Assembly: GCA_018267965.1 (NCBI GenBank)
Contig: JAFDXK010000003.1
Location: 186,001-250,000, forward strand
Length of the DNA: 64,000 nt
Source: Bacteroidota bacterium
GTDB lineage: Bacteria > Bacteroidota > Bacteroidia > Chitinophagales > Chitinophagaceae
Direction: 5' to 3'
Part shown: one piece after another, positions 7,994 to 16,542 of the stretch
Numbering within the stretch: position 1 is the stretch's first letter
Layout of the letters: every line of letters starts with the position of its first letter
Made by a program: the position numbers and the translations under genes
Notes under the pieces: generated by a model
The model's database searches: none
The model's input: the letters and a program-made list of their open reading frames with translations, nothing else
Told to the model about the DNA's origin: nothing

Positions 7994-9250
7994 TATTGTC
8001 TCCCACCTTTCTTTTGCCTGGCTGTATAGCTTTGAACCTATAATGCGAGGCACATAATACGAACCTCTTATCAATTGATTGTATACACCATCGGACAGAT
8101 AGAAATCTGTGAATTTCCTGATCAAATCTACTTGTTCATTTTCGGTTGCATCCATATCCATATCCATCAGCGTATCAAAATCTTTTTTCAATTCGTTTGT
8201 TGTTCTGTAACACAACGGATAATCCAATACATCGCTGTAAGTAGTGCCTGCAATATCCCTTACCGGGCAAATGCAAGGATTCATACGCACTATGTTGGAT
8301 GCTTGTACTGCGTTTTGCATATCAGCATCCAGCATTACCTGTGCTATGTAAGTTGCAGCATCAGGAGGGTCTGCCAATATACTTGTGGATAGCTTTTCAA
8401 CATCACCAACATATTTCAATCTTTCGGGCGTGACATATAGGTTGGGAAATTTTTGTTTAGCAATAATATCGTTTTCAACCAAAGTTGGTTTTGAAGCACT
8501 GCCTGTGCCTATTGTCAGCACTACAATATCTTTACGGTCGATTGTTGGATTATTTACCAAATACTCCAGCACCCCACCCAATACGGGATTATTGAAGCCA
8601 CTCACTGCGCCGTCCCAAAATAATTCATGCGGACCTTTGCCATTTTGATTCTTAAGGTTTACATCTACTTTGGCAGGGTTATCGAAGTATCGTATAGGTG
8701 CATTGCTGGATGCATGTGCAGCTTCTATAAGGTATACTTCGTCAAATTTTGAAAACTCTGCAGCACTGGTTTTATTAGACCTGAAAAACTTAGCCCTGTT
8801 GCGAGTATAATCAAACCCAAGTATCAATATCTGCAAATTCGGCTTGCCAACTAAAGCAGGTATCTCGCTCAATAATTTTCCCGAATATTCATTTCCTATG
8901 AGTTCTTTCAGTCCAGACAATTTTTTGTCTGCACTGTATTTAGGCAGCATTCCTTTTATTTTACTTGATATCCAGGCTACCCATTTAAATAGTGTCGGGT
9001 ATTCCGGTTCTTTTACAAATGCTTTGTTTCTTTTTTCCTCTACAGTGAAAATCTCTATTATCTCATCCAGTGATTTATTAGCACAAAGCGCTGTCAACAC
9101 TAAACTACCACCGGAATTACCTATAGCGAGGTCAAATTTTTTGAGGAGTTCATGCCCTTTAATATTTCCGTAAAGGTCTTTGAGGATTTTTGCCTGAATA
9201 AGTGCCCAGCTACCTCCTCCATCAAGAGAAAGGATTTTATGTTTTGCCAT
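7985..9250 (-). CDS. Patatin-like phospholipase
   Basis: 421 residues, no signal peptide. The oxyanion loop is DGGG at 10-13, the nucleophile elbow is GNSGG at 44-48 with Ser46, and the dyad Asp is in DGA at 213-215, which together define the patatin lipid acyl hydrolase fold. The usual DGGGxRG reads DGGGSWA here, so the Arg-Gly end of the oxyanion loop is replaced. Long spacer regions and a C-terminal helical part make it longer than minimal patatins. It sits alone on this strand, convergent with the SRPBCC gene and divergent from the imelysin operon, sharing the 180-nt intergenic region that contains a large palindrome. Confidence 0.85.
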   Translation of the reverse strand: MAKHKILSLDGGGSWALIQAKILKDLYGNIKGHELLKKFDLAIGNSGGSLVLTALCANKSLDEIIEIFTVEEKRNKAFVKEPEYPTLFKWVAWISSKIKGMLPKYSADKKLSGLKELIGNEYSGKLLSEIPALVGKPNLQILILGFDYTRNRAKFFRSNKTSAAEFSKFDEVYLIEAAHASSNAPIRYFDNPAKVDVNLKNQNGKGPHELFWDGAVSGFNNPVLGGVLEYLVNNPTIDRKDIVVLTIGTGSASKPTLVENDIIAKQKFPNLYVTPERLKYVGDVEKLSTSILADPPDAATYIAQVMLDADMQNAVQASNIVRMNPCICPVRDIAGTTYSDVLDYPLCYRTTNELKKDFDTLMDMDMDATENEQVDLIRKFTDFYLSDGVYNQLIRGSYYVPRIIGSKLYSQAKERWETISA

Positions 9251-9316
9251 AGTGTAGAATTTTAGGCTACATAATTACATATTAATTTTTTACAAACAAT
9301 ATATTCGGCTCGTTTA

Positions 9317-9348
9317 AAAATTATTTTAGCCTAATCTAAAATAATTTT
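9317..9348. promoter_or_regulatory. 32-bp perfect palindrome, candidate operator of the iron-type operon
   Basis: Arms AAAATTATTTTAG (9317-9329) and CTAAAATAATTTT (9336-9348) are perfect inverted repeats around CCTAAT. The core TTTTAGCCTAATCTAAAA resembles the TTAG..CTAA symmetry of DtxR/IdeR/MntR-type metal-repressor boxes. It lies 82 nt before the porin ATG at 9431, upstream of a possible CATTTTTG -7 box at 9370-9377. A second TTTTAGGCTA half-site lies at about 9261-9270 near the patatin start. Because the downstream operon encodes imelysin and heme proteins, control by a metal-responsive repressor is inferred. Confidence 0.6.
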
Positions 9349-9430
9349 CTTTGGGAGACTAAAATTTCCCATTTTTGCAAATGCCCGAGAACAAATAGTA
9401 GTTTCTTTGCGCACCTTTTTAAAATAACAT

Positions 9431-10663
9431 ATGAAGAAATTAATATTAGCAGCAGGGCTTTTGTATTCAGGTATTGCAAATGCACAATACCGTACTCCTG
9501 CTCAACAAATTATTACAAATGAAGATTCTCTTGCCAGTGGCATATCAAAGAAAAGAACTGTTATATCAGGTTATGGTAGCGCGTATTACCAGCATAACTC
9601 AAACGCGCAACGTACTATAGCCAGTCTTGATAGGGTAGTATTATTCGTTGGACACCAGTTTAATTCTCGCATAGCGTTTTTCTCTGAAATGGAACTGGAA
9701 AATGCGCTGGTAGAAGGATTAGAAGAAAAAGGCGAGATATCTATGGAGCAAGCCTTTTTAAAATTCAACATCAATTCAAAAAATTACATAGTAGCAGGCT
9801 TGTTTTTACCACGCATAGGTATGCTCAATGAAAACCATCTGCCAGTAAATTTCAATGGCGTTGAACGTCCGATGGTAGAACAGTTAGTGATACCTGCTAC
9901 CTGGCGCGAAATAGGCATTGGCTATTATGGTTCTTTGTCAGGTATACCACTTAACTATACAGTAGGATTGATGAACGGGCTAAATTCAGCAGGATTTGAA
10001 CATGGCACAGGAATACGTGAAGGCCGTGCAGAAGGTTCTTTTGCTAATGCTAACAATATGGCTGTATCTGCTGCAGTACAATACAATGTTTGGCATTTAA
10101 AATTCCAATTAGCGGGCTACGCAGGTGGCACAGTAGGCTTGAACAAACGTGGTGCTGATAGCCTTGGATTGAATAGCGGTATGTTTGGTACTCCAATATA
10201 CCTGGGGGAAGGTGATGTGCAATTTGCATACAAGGGCATCACTGCAAAACTTTTAGGTTCTTACATTTCATTTCCTGAAGCAGACAAAATCAATACGGCA
10301 TATGGCTTGAATACCGCAAGCGGTATGTATGGTGCTTATGGCGAGTTAGGTTATAACGTACTGCGTTTCTTCCGCAAAAAAGGACAATCACAATTAGTTG
10401 CGTTTGCACGTTATGAAATGATTGATCTGAATTCGTCTATCCCTGCAGCACCCAATGCTATTTATGACGGTACGCTAAAGCAATCGCACCTGATTGCGGG
10501 TTTCAGCTATTTGCCAATACCTAACGTAGTAATAAAAGCAGATGTAAGATTGATGAATACAGGCAATCAAAATCCGGCATTAGTTATTAACCCTGCACCA
10601 AATGCATTACCATATCAGACTAATAATACATTCTTAAACGTAGGTATCGGTTATTCATTCTAA
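9431..10663 (+). CDS. Outer-membrane beta-barrel (porin-like) protein
   Basis: 410 residues with a clear signal peptide cut after GIANAQ at about residue 19. The mature part alternates short amphipathic strands and Gly/Asn turns, ends in an aromatic residue (GIGYSF), and is typical of Bacteroidota porin-like barrels that precede imelysin operons. It opens a four-gene operon: its TAA overlaps the ATG of the Rieske gene by one base. A role in passage of a metal or its chelate across the outer membrane is inferred from the neighbours. The substrate is unknown. Confidence 0.75.
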   Translation: MKKLILAAGLLYSGIANAQYRTPAQQIITNEDSLASGISKKRTVISGYGSAYYQHNSNAQRTIASLDRVVLFVGHQFNSRIAFFSEMELENALVEGLEEKGEISMEQAFLKFNINSKNYIVAGLFLPRIGMLNENHLPVNFNGVERPMVEQLVIPATWREIGIGYYGSLSGIPLNYTVGLMNGLNSAGFEHGTGIREGRAEGSFANANNMAVSAAVQYNVWHLKFQLAGYAGGTVGLNKRGADSLGLNSGMFGTPIYLGEGDVQFAYKGITAKLLGSYISFPEADKINTAYGLNTASGMYGAYGELGYNVLRFFRKKGQSQLVAFARYEMIDLNSSIPAAPNAIYDGTLKQSHLIAGFSYLPIPNVVIKADVRLMNTGNQNPALVINPAPNALPYQTNNTFLNVGIGYSF

Positions 10664-11112
10664 TGGAAAGAAGAGCATTTATAAAACACGGTTGTACTGC
10701 CTGCCTCCTTATTACGGCAGGCATCATGCTGCCTACTGTTAGTTCAGCAGGCAATAAACGTAAGGTATACAAAACCGAGCTCAACGAAAATAAAGACGCT
10801 GAAATACCTCTTGAAATATTCAACGAGGGTAACCTTCAGATAGTAAGAATAAAACGCTGGTATTATGATATAGCTGTACACAAAGAAGAAGATGGTACTT
10901 ACAGCGCATTTTTAATGAAGTGTACTCACATGGACAACCAGTTAGAGATCACCGGTAATGGGTTTGTTTGTGACAAACACGGTAGTGAGTTTGACAAAAC
11001 CGGAGCTGTGACTAACGGACCAGCTGAAAGGTCCTTAAAAAAATATCCAACAACAATAAAAGAAACAACATTATTAATAACTATCGGCAATGATGCTGAA
11101 GAAAATGAATAA
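10663..11112 (+). CDS. Rieske-type [2Fe-2S] protein with a Tat-like signal
   Basis: 149 residues. The N-terminus MERRAFIKHG followed by a hydrophobic stretch looks like a twin-arginine signal, as expected for a cofactor-bearing exported protein. The cluster ligands are C-T-H (box 1, KCTHMD) and C-D-K-H (box 2, VCDKHGSEFD), the Rieske C-x-H...C-x2-H pattern, with the G-x-F-D segment that follows box 2. It probably carries electrons in the periplasm between the di-heme enzyme and another partner encoded in the same operon. It is translationally coupled to the porin (one-base overlap) and followed after 1 nt by the imelysin gene. Confidence 0.85.
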   Translation: MERRAFIKHGCTACLLITAGIMLPTVSSAGNKRKVYKTELNENKDAEIPLEIFNEGNLQIVRIKRWYYDIAVHKEEDGTYSAFLMKCTHMDNQLEITGNGFVCDKHGSEFDKTGAVTNGPAERSLKKYPTTIKETTLLITIGNDAEENE

Positions 11113-11113
11113 T

Positions 11114-12193
11114 ATGAAAAACAAGCTCCTTATTGCATTATCTGCAACTGTAATGCTGAGTACAGCATGCCATAAAACCTCAACAGATACTACAACTACC
11201 AATACTGTTGATTTCAACGCACTAAAACAAACTGTACTTGTTGATTTTACGAACAACGTGGCATTGGCGAGTTATCAAGATCTGGACATTGCTTCTCAAA
11301 AGCTTTATAATGCTTTGGTAGATTTAAATACCAGCTCAACAGACGCAAACCTCTTTGCTGCACGCAGTGCATGGAGGAATATGCGTACAGTTTGGGAACA
11401 GTGTGAAGGTTTCTTGTTCGGCCCCGTTGAAGACAATGATTATGACCCGAATATGGATACCTGGCCTACGGACTATGTGCAAATGGATTCATTATTGAAC
11501 AGCAGTAATGCCCTTGAAGTCAGTGACATACAGAATGCAACATTATCGCTGCGTGGCTATCACCCTATTGAATATATCATCTTCGGTAATCACGGTGATC
11601 GCATCGCATCAACAATTACTGCCCGCCAGAAAAAATATATGATGAGTCTGGCTACTGATTTGAAAAACACGTGTCATGCTTTATACGTAAGCTGGACAGA
11701 AGCTCCACTCAATTTCGCCCATGAAGTATCAACTGCTGGTGGCGGCAGTACTAAATATGCTAAAAAACAAGAGGCATATATTGCTATCGTTAATGCTATG
11801 ATAGCTATTTGTGAAGAAGTAGGCGAAGGCAAAATGAAAGAGCCTTTTGATGCAAAAGATCCATCAATAGTTGAATCTCCATATTCAGGAAACTCAGTTT
11901 CAGATTTTAAAAACAATATTATCGGTCTGCAAAATGTATATCTCGGATGGTATAAAACAGCCGGAAAGGGTTTGAATGATTTGGTAAAAGCGAAAAATAT
12001 TGCTTTAGACAACAAATTACAATCTCAAATAAATACTGCTATCAATTCATTCGACAACATTACTATATTCTACGAAGATGCTATCATCAACCAGCGCACA
12101 CAAGTGCAACAAACTATGGATGCACTGACAGCTTTGAAAAATACACTTGAAGGAGAACTGAAACCATTCATTATAGAACATATAACTGACTAA
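11114..12193 (+). CDS. Imelysin-family (M75) lipoprotein
   Basis: 359 residues from ATG 11114. An in-frame ATG at 11090 would overlap the Rieske gene and add residues before the signal. Lipobox LSTAC gives Cys19. The imelysin G-x-H-x-x-E motif is GYHPIE at 148-153, with the usual W-x-x-x-x-x-x-x-W-E-x-C-E helix (SAWRNMRTVWEQCEG) before it. Imelysins (EfeO/M75 superfamily) are surface or periplasmic proteins tied to iron uptake and are thought not to be active peptidases. It sits between the Rieske gene (1 nt) and the di-heme gene (18 nt), so the set works as a unit. Confidence 0.9.
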   Translation: MKNKLLIALSATVMLSTACHKTSTDTTTTNTVDFNALKQTVLVDFTNNVALASYQDLDIASQKLYNALVDLNTSSTDANLFAARSAWRNMRTVWEQCEGFLFGPVEDNDYDPNMDTWPTDYVQMDSLLNSSNALEVSDIQNATLSLRGYHPIEYIIFGNHGDRIASTITARQKKYMMSLATDLKNTCHALYVSWTEAPLNFAHEVSTAGGGSTKYAKKQEAYIAIVNAMIAICEEVGEGKMKEPFDAKDPSIVESPYSGNSVSDFKNNIIGLQNVYLGWYKTAGKGLNDLVKAKNIALDNKLQSQINTAINSFDNITIFYEDAIINQRTQVQQTMDALTALKNTLEGELKPFIIEHITD

Positions 12194-12211
12194 TACTTCT
12201 ATAACCATAAA

Positions 12212-13585
12212 ATGAAAAAACTATCAATTCTTGTGTTTATTGCTGGCATTGCTATGGTTTTTACCATGTGCCGCAAAGCACAACCTTTTAGCGAAAATGA
12301 CTACGACGAAAGGCTTAGCGGTGGCCTGGCAACTGTTTTTGACGAAACATCAAAAGCTTTTACCCATGCTATAGAAGGAATGAATGAAAATGATGCAGAA
12401 GCACATGAATTAGGTGATGCTGCTTTTGAACAAACTTATGTATCTGCGCCTGCTCCTATTAATAGCGGCTTGGGCCCGGTCTTTAATAATGTATCGTGCA
12501 TATCATGCCACCACAATGACGGCAAGGGTACACCAACAGCAGGCGAAGTCAATTCTTCATTGTTGTTCCGTATCAGTACATACAATACTGATGAATTTGG
12601 CGGACCTGCAGGAATGGCAGGATATGGCGGACAGTTACAAGACCTTGCTTTGTTTGGTAAACAACCTGAAGGCAAAGTGAATATTACTTATTCAAATGTA
12701 ATTGTTACATATCCTGATGGTGAAACGGTGACGTTACGTAAGCCAACATATACTTTACAAAATCCTTATACGGCATTAACAGGTGCTTATTCATTATCAC
12801 CTCGCCTTGCACCACCGGTATTTGGGTTAGGTTTGTTGGAAAACATTCCTGAAAGTACTTTACTGTCTTTTGCAGATGAAAATGATGCTGACGGTGATGG
12901 CATAAGCGGCAGGCCGAATTACGTTTTCAATCCACATACTAAGCAAAAAGAAATAGGACGTTTTGGATTAAAAGCCAATAATCCGAAAGTGCTTACTCAA
13001 GTAGCAGGTGCTTTCAACCAGGACATGGGTATTACTAGCTCTATTTTTCCAAAAGAAAGCTGTTACGGACAGGCACAATCTGATGACCTGGGTGACGATC
13101 CTGAGATAGGTGACAGTACTTTGCAACGTGTGGCTTTTTATGTGCGTTCATTAGCAGTACCAGCACGCAGAAATGTATCTGACCCTGAAATAAAAAGAGG
13201 TAAACAATTGTTCATACAAAACAATTGCTCAGGTTGCCACAAACCTGCTGTGCAAACAGGTGTAGATGTTACATTTCCTGCAATATCTAATCAAAGAATA
13301 CAACCATTTACTGATTTATTGCTGCATGACATGGGTGATGGCCTTGCTGATAATTACAATGACTTCATAGCAAATGGTAAAGAATGGCGTACTGCTCCAT
13401 TGTGGGGTATTGGCTTGTTTGAAAAAACAAACGGCATACCATATTACTTGCATGATGGGCGCGCCCGTACTATCGAAGAAGCTATTTTATGGCACGATGG
13501 AGAAGCCGCTCAGTCTAAAAATAAATTTATGGCGATGACTAAGGCCGACAGGCAAACACTAATTAAGTTCATCAAATCTTTATAA
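12212..13585 (+). CDS. Di-heme oxidoreductase (thiol-oxidoreductase-like c-type cytochrome), lipoprotein
   Basis: 457 residues, lipoprotein signal with MVFTMC ending at Cys20. Two c-type heme sites are present, CISCH at 96-100 and CSGCH at 339-343, the number and placement expected for the di-heme oxidoreductase family related to CcpA/MauG peroxidases. A calcium-loop-like segment DENDADGDGISGRPN lies between them. Near the C-terminus LHDGRARTIEEAILWHDGEA is the conserved family end. The protein probably takes electrons in the periplasm; in imelysin operons such proteins are proposed to handle iron redox state. Last gene of the operon, followed by a strong terminator. Confidence 0.9.
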   Translation: MKKLSILVFIAGIAMVFTMCRKAQPFSENDYDERLSGGLATVFDETSKAFTHAIEGMNENDAEAHELGDAAFEQTYVSAPAPINSGLGPVFNNVSCISCHHNDGKGTPTAGEVNSSLLFRISTYNTDEFGGPAGMAGYGGQLQDLALFGKQPEGKVNITYSNVIVTYPDGETVTLRKPTYTLQNPYTALTGAYSLSPRLAPPVFGLGLLENIPESTLLSFADENDADGDGISGRPNYVFNPHTKQKEIGRFGLKANNPKVLTQVAGAFNQDMGITSSIFPKESCYGQAQSDDLGDDPEIGDSTLQRVAFYVRSLAVPARRNVSDPEIKRGKQLFIQNNCSGCHKPAVQTGVDVTFPAISNQRIQPFTDLLLHDMGDGLADNYNDFIANGKEWRTAPLWGIGLFEKTNGIPYYLHDGRARTIEEAILWHDGEAAQSKNKFMAMTKADRQTLIKFIKSL

Positions 13586-13587
13586 TT

Positions 13588-13615
13588 AAAAGCTCCTCAG
13601 ATGAGGAGCTTTTTT
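13588..13615. terminator. Bidirectional intrinsic terminator
   Basis: An 11-bp perfect stem AAAAGCTCCTC/GAGGAGCTTTT around the loop AGAT, flanked by A and T runs, between the di-heme gene and the convergent PagL-like gene. Confidence 0.9.
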
Positions 13616-13626
13616 ATTTACACCTT

Positions 13627-14760
13627 TTACATCGCCAAGCCTGCACCGAACTCTATTGCTGCTGCCTGAAATTTGTTCGCCTTGATATAGGAGTGTATCG
13701 TAAGCTCTTTTATTATCCCTGTTTCGTTCTGAATGATATAGAAATTGTACCCCAGTTTCTCTACATACTTTGCTTTATACAAATCGGCAGATTTAAATGG
13801 GTAGCCTGCCTGCAAGACCAAACCAAACCTACCCACTAAAAATTCATTCCCGATAAAGACGGTCATTTCGGTAGCATGTTGCTTTTCTTCGCCCGGGTAT
13901 ATCTCGTTGGTTCTATAAAACCTATATGCAGAAGTGTAGAATGTATAATCAACGCCTGCAAAAATCTTATTGCGGCTGCCATACCGCTTGCTTACGTATA
14001 ATGTAGGCATGTAAATAGGATAATGCGGCCCATCGCCAATACCATATTCTACAAAACCCATACCGTAACGCAGATGTATCAACCAACGATTTTTAAGCGT
14101 TGGTAATTCTTGCTTAATCAATGCAGGTTTTGAACTGACAGGAAAGTATCTGACACCAATATGCCCACCAGCAAGGTTCACACCCAGGTTGGGGCGCTTA
14201 AGGTCGCCATTAGAAATATGCGTAGCGCTCAAACCCAGTTGTATATCCCAATGCTTGTTGATATGGTATCGTACATCACTGGCCATCATGGTAAAATTAT
14301 TCATGTTGCTACCGATGAGATTATTGATCGTATCCCATGTAGGATAACGTTCATAGTGCTTGGTTACGTAGCCTACGCCGATACCAAACCGCCATGTCCA
14401 CTCTATCTTTTTACCTTTAATAATATTGAACTGATAAACCGGATAAACACCTATGCATTTCCCGTATACAGAATCCAATCCATAATCAGTATAAGTAATA
14501 CCTAAACCAACTACAGGATAGTGTCTTCTTTGTTGCCATGCTTTTTTGCCTGTTGTTTGTTTGAGGATATTTATATCCAATGCAGTTGACATTGATGGCA
14601 TTGGAGGGAAAATAAGATTGTGTTTGATGATGTGCCCGGCAATAGGATTGACTTCTATACCATATCCTGCATACTTTGCAGTGTCTTGTGCAAAAGACGC
14701 TGTACAGTACATAATGCCAAGTATGACATAAAATAAAGCCCGATTCATCATCGGGCTCAA
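13627..14760 (-). CDS. PagL-like acyloxyacyl hydrolase (lipid A 3-O-deacylase family)
   Basis: 377 residues from the first ATG. The signal peptide ends at TASFAQ and the mature part is barrel-like. The catalytic signature ATHISNGDLKRPNLGVN includes His181 and Ser183 (numbering from the first ATG), the His-Ser pair of PagL. PagL enzymes remove an acyl chain from lipid A in the outer membrane. Three ATGs lie close together (14760, 14751, 14748), and the latter two sit in the loop of a terminator-like hairpin, so the start used is uncertain. It is downstream of yceI on the same strand. Confidence 0.8.
   Translation of the reverse strand: MSPMMNRALFYVILGIMYCTASFAQDTAKYAGYGIEVNPIAGHIIKHNLIFPPMPSMSTALDINILKQTTGKKAWQQRRHYPVVGLGITYTDYGLDSVYGKCIGVYPVYQFNIIKGKKIEWTWRFGIGVGYVTKHYERYPTWDTINNLIGSNMNNFTMMASDVRYHINKHWDIQLGLSATHISNGDLKRPNLGVNLAGGHIGVRYFPVSSKPALIKQELPTLKNRWLIHLRYGMGFVEYGIGDGPHYPIYMPTLYVSKRYGSRNKIFAGVDYTFYTSAYRFYRTNEIYPGEEKQHATEMTVFIGNEFLVGRFGLVLQAGYPFKSADLYKAKYVEKLGYNFYIIQNETGIIKELTIHSYIKANKFQAAAIEFGAGLAM
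14737..14757 (-). terminator. Terminator-like hairpin of yceI overlapping the next gene's start codons
   Basis: Read on the minus strand, an 8-bp stem AGCCCGAT/ATCGGGCT with loop GATGA is followed by TTTATTTTAT. It lies 35 nt after the yceI stop, where a terminator is expected, yet two in-frame ATGs of the PagL-like gene fall in its loop. It may end yceI transcripts and also shield the PagL start in read-through RNA. Confidence 0.6.
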
Positions 14761-14791
14761 GATAAAATTTATATACTAAGTTTCAGCGTTT

Positions 14792-15346
14792 TTATGCAGC
14801 TTCTACTTCTGCGACAACTTGTTTCACCACCTGTACTTCAGCAAACAACTTTACTTCATCACTTACCACTACCTGCCCTGCTTCTGTTACAGCGCTCCAA
14901 GTCAATCCGAATTCTTTACGACTTATTTTACCACTTACAGTAAAGCCTGCTTTTGTTTGTCCCCATGGGTCAGCAACAATGCCACCAAAATCTACATCCA
15001 ATACGATTGGTTTTGTTGTGCCTTTTATAGTGAAATTGCCGTGTAATTTATACTCGCTTCCACTACCTTCCATTTTTGTGCCTTCAAAAACAATTTGTGG
15101 AAATATAGCGGCATCAAAAAAATCAGGTGACTTTAGGTGCCCGTCACGTTGTTCATTATTGGTACTGATTGAGTCAACATCAGCAGTAAATTTTATTTTA
15201 GATGCTTTAGTAAAATCATCGCCTTCTGTTTCTACTTCCACGTCAAATGTTTTGAAATGGCCTGTTACTGTACTAATCATCAGGTGTTTAATTTTAAATA
15301 ACACTTCTGAATGTGTAGTGTCGATTTTCCAATTTGTCTTTTGCAT
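14792..15346 (-). CDS. YceI-family lipid-binding protein
   Basis: 184 residues. N-terminal WKIDTTHSEVLFKIKHLMIS, then GHFKTFD and a strand with D-V-D-S-I-S-T-N-N-E-Q-R-D-G-H-L-K-S-P-D-F-F-D, followed by FTIKGTTKPI, is the standard YceI sequence order of this lipocalin-like fold. YceI proteins bind polyisoprenoids or other amphiphiles. No signal peptide is present, so this copy is probably cytoplasmic, as in many Bacteroidota paralogues. It is the first gene of a minus-strand pair with the PagL-like gene, with a terminator-like hairpin between them. The 140-nt region upstream is A+T-rich, and I see no clear promoter in it. Confidence 0.9.
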   Translation of the reverse strand: MQKTNWKIDTTHSEVLFKIKHLMISTVTGHFKTFDVEVETEGDDFTKASKIKFTADVDSISTNNEQRDGHLKSPDFFDAAIFPQIVFEGTKMEGSGSEYKLHGNFTIKGTTKPIVLDVDFGGIVADPWGQTKAGFTVSGKISRKEFGLTWSAVTEAGQVVVSDEVKLFAEVQVVKQVVAEVEAA

Positions 15347-15486
15347 AGTATTATATTTAGTTTTATTATTAATTATTGTATTTACATCAATTGTATATAC
15401 AAAAATAAAACTAATTATTATACTAGCAATATTCTATTGCATAGATATAACTAATAGAACTATAATTTACCTCTTAATTTATTGAT

Positions 15487-16509
15487 TTACTTCAAACTAG
15501 ACATAACAGAAGTAAATGTTGTTATATCATCAGGAGTCGTATCGAAGCTACACATCAGGCGCGCTTCATTGGTCGCCTCTTTCCAGATATAAAAGAAATG
15601 AGATTGCTGTAATAGCTCATTCCACTCTCGTGGCAGTTCTGCAAATACACCATTCGCTTGTACAGGCTTTGTGACACGAACCTGTGGGAATTTCGATATG
15701 GAGGATGCCAGTAGTTGCGCCATTGCGTTAGCGTGCTGAGCATGTTTGCGCCAGGTATCATTAGTGAGCATAGCCTCGAATTGTGCAGCTATGAAACGTG
15801 TTTTAGATGCCAACTGCATACTCTGCTTATGTTTATAGGCAATATACCTTGATAATTCTTTATTGAACACAACCACAGCTTCACCAAACATCATACCCGA
15901 TTTAGTGCCGCCCAGTGAAAGCATGTCAATATGTGTATCAGTTGTTATCTCTTTCAGGCTACACCCTAATGATGCAGTTGCATTGAAAAAACGTGAACCG
16001 TCTACATGCACGTACAAATCATGCGCATGAGCCATGTCAACCAGAGCTTTTATTTCGTCTGAGGTATAAACAGTTCCGTATTCTGTAGATTGTGTAAGCG
16101 ATAATAATTTGGTTTGGGCATAATGCATATCACCCTTGCGTATCAACCTTGTTTTAACTACTTCAGGTGTTAGTTTACCATTCTCATTTGTAGCAAGCGG
16201 GAAAAACCTGCACCCCGTAAATGTTTCAGGTGCTGCAGATTCATCATTATATATATGCGAGATATCAGCACACAAGACAGAATTGTATGATTGCGTGGCG
16301 TTACTGATACTTAATACATTAGCCCCTGTGCCATTGAAAACAAAATATACATCTATATCTGCACCAAAAACTTCACAGAATAACTTTTTAGTCCGCTCAG
16401 TTATTTCATCAGCTCCGTAAGAACGTGCGTGGCCCACATTAGCTTTTTGTAAAGCTTCCATCATTTCGGGCAGTACACCTGCATAATTATCGCTGGCAAA
16501 AGATTTCAT
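15487..16509 (-). CDS. Low-specificity L-threonine aldolase-like PLP enzyme
   Basis: 340 residues. The beta-eliminating lyase/threonine aldolase pattern is present: FASDNYAGVLPEMMEAL at the N-terminus, HVDGSR with Asp170, and SLGGTKSG with the PLP-binding Lys203. The enzyme splits threonine or allo-threonine to glycine and acetaldehyde with PLP. It is divergent from the HhH gene with a very short gap (33 nt to the preferred start), so their promoters overlap. An aldolase versus a related beta-elimination activity cannot be separated by eye. Confidence 0.88.
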   Translation of the reverse strand: MKSFASDNYAGVLPEMMEALQKANVGHARSYGADEITERTKKLFCEVFGADIDVYFVFNGTGANVLSISNATQSYNSVLCADISHIYNDESAAPETFTGCRFFPLATNENGKLTPEVVKTRLIRKGDMHYAQTKLLSLTQSTEYGTVYTSDEIKALVDMAHAHDLYVHVDGSRFFNATASLGCSLKEITTDTHIDMLSLGGTKSGMMFGEAVVVFNKELSRYIAYKHKQSMQLASKTRFIAAQFEAMLTNDTWRKHAQHANAMAQLLASSISKFPQVRVTKPVQANGVFAELPREWNELLQQSHFFYIWKEATNEARLMCSFDTTPDDITTFTSVMSSLK

Positions 16510-16542
16510 TTTACAATATTAATGTTTTACTATTTTCAATTT

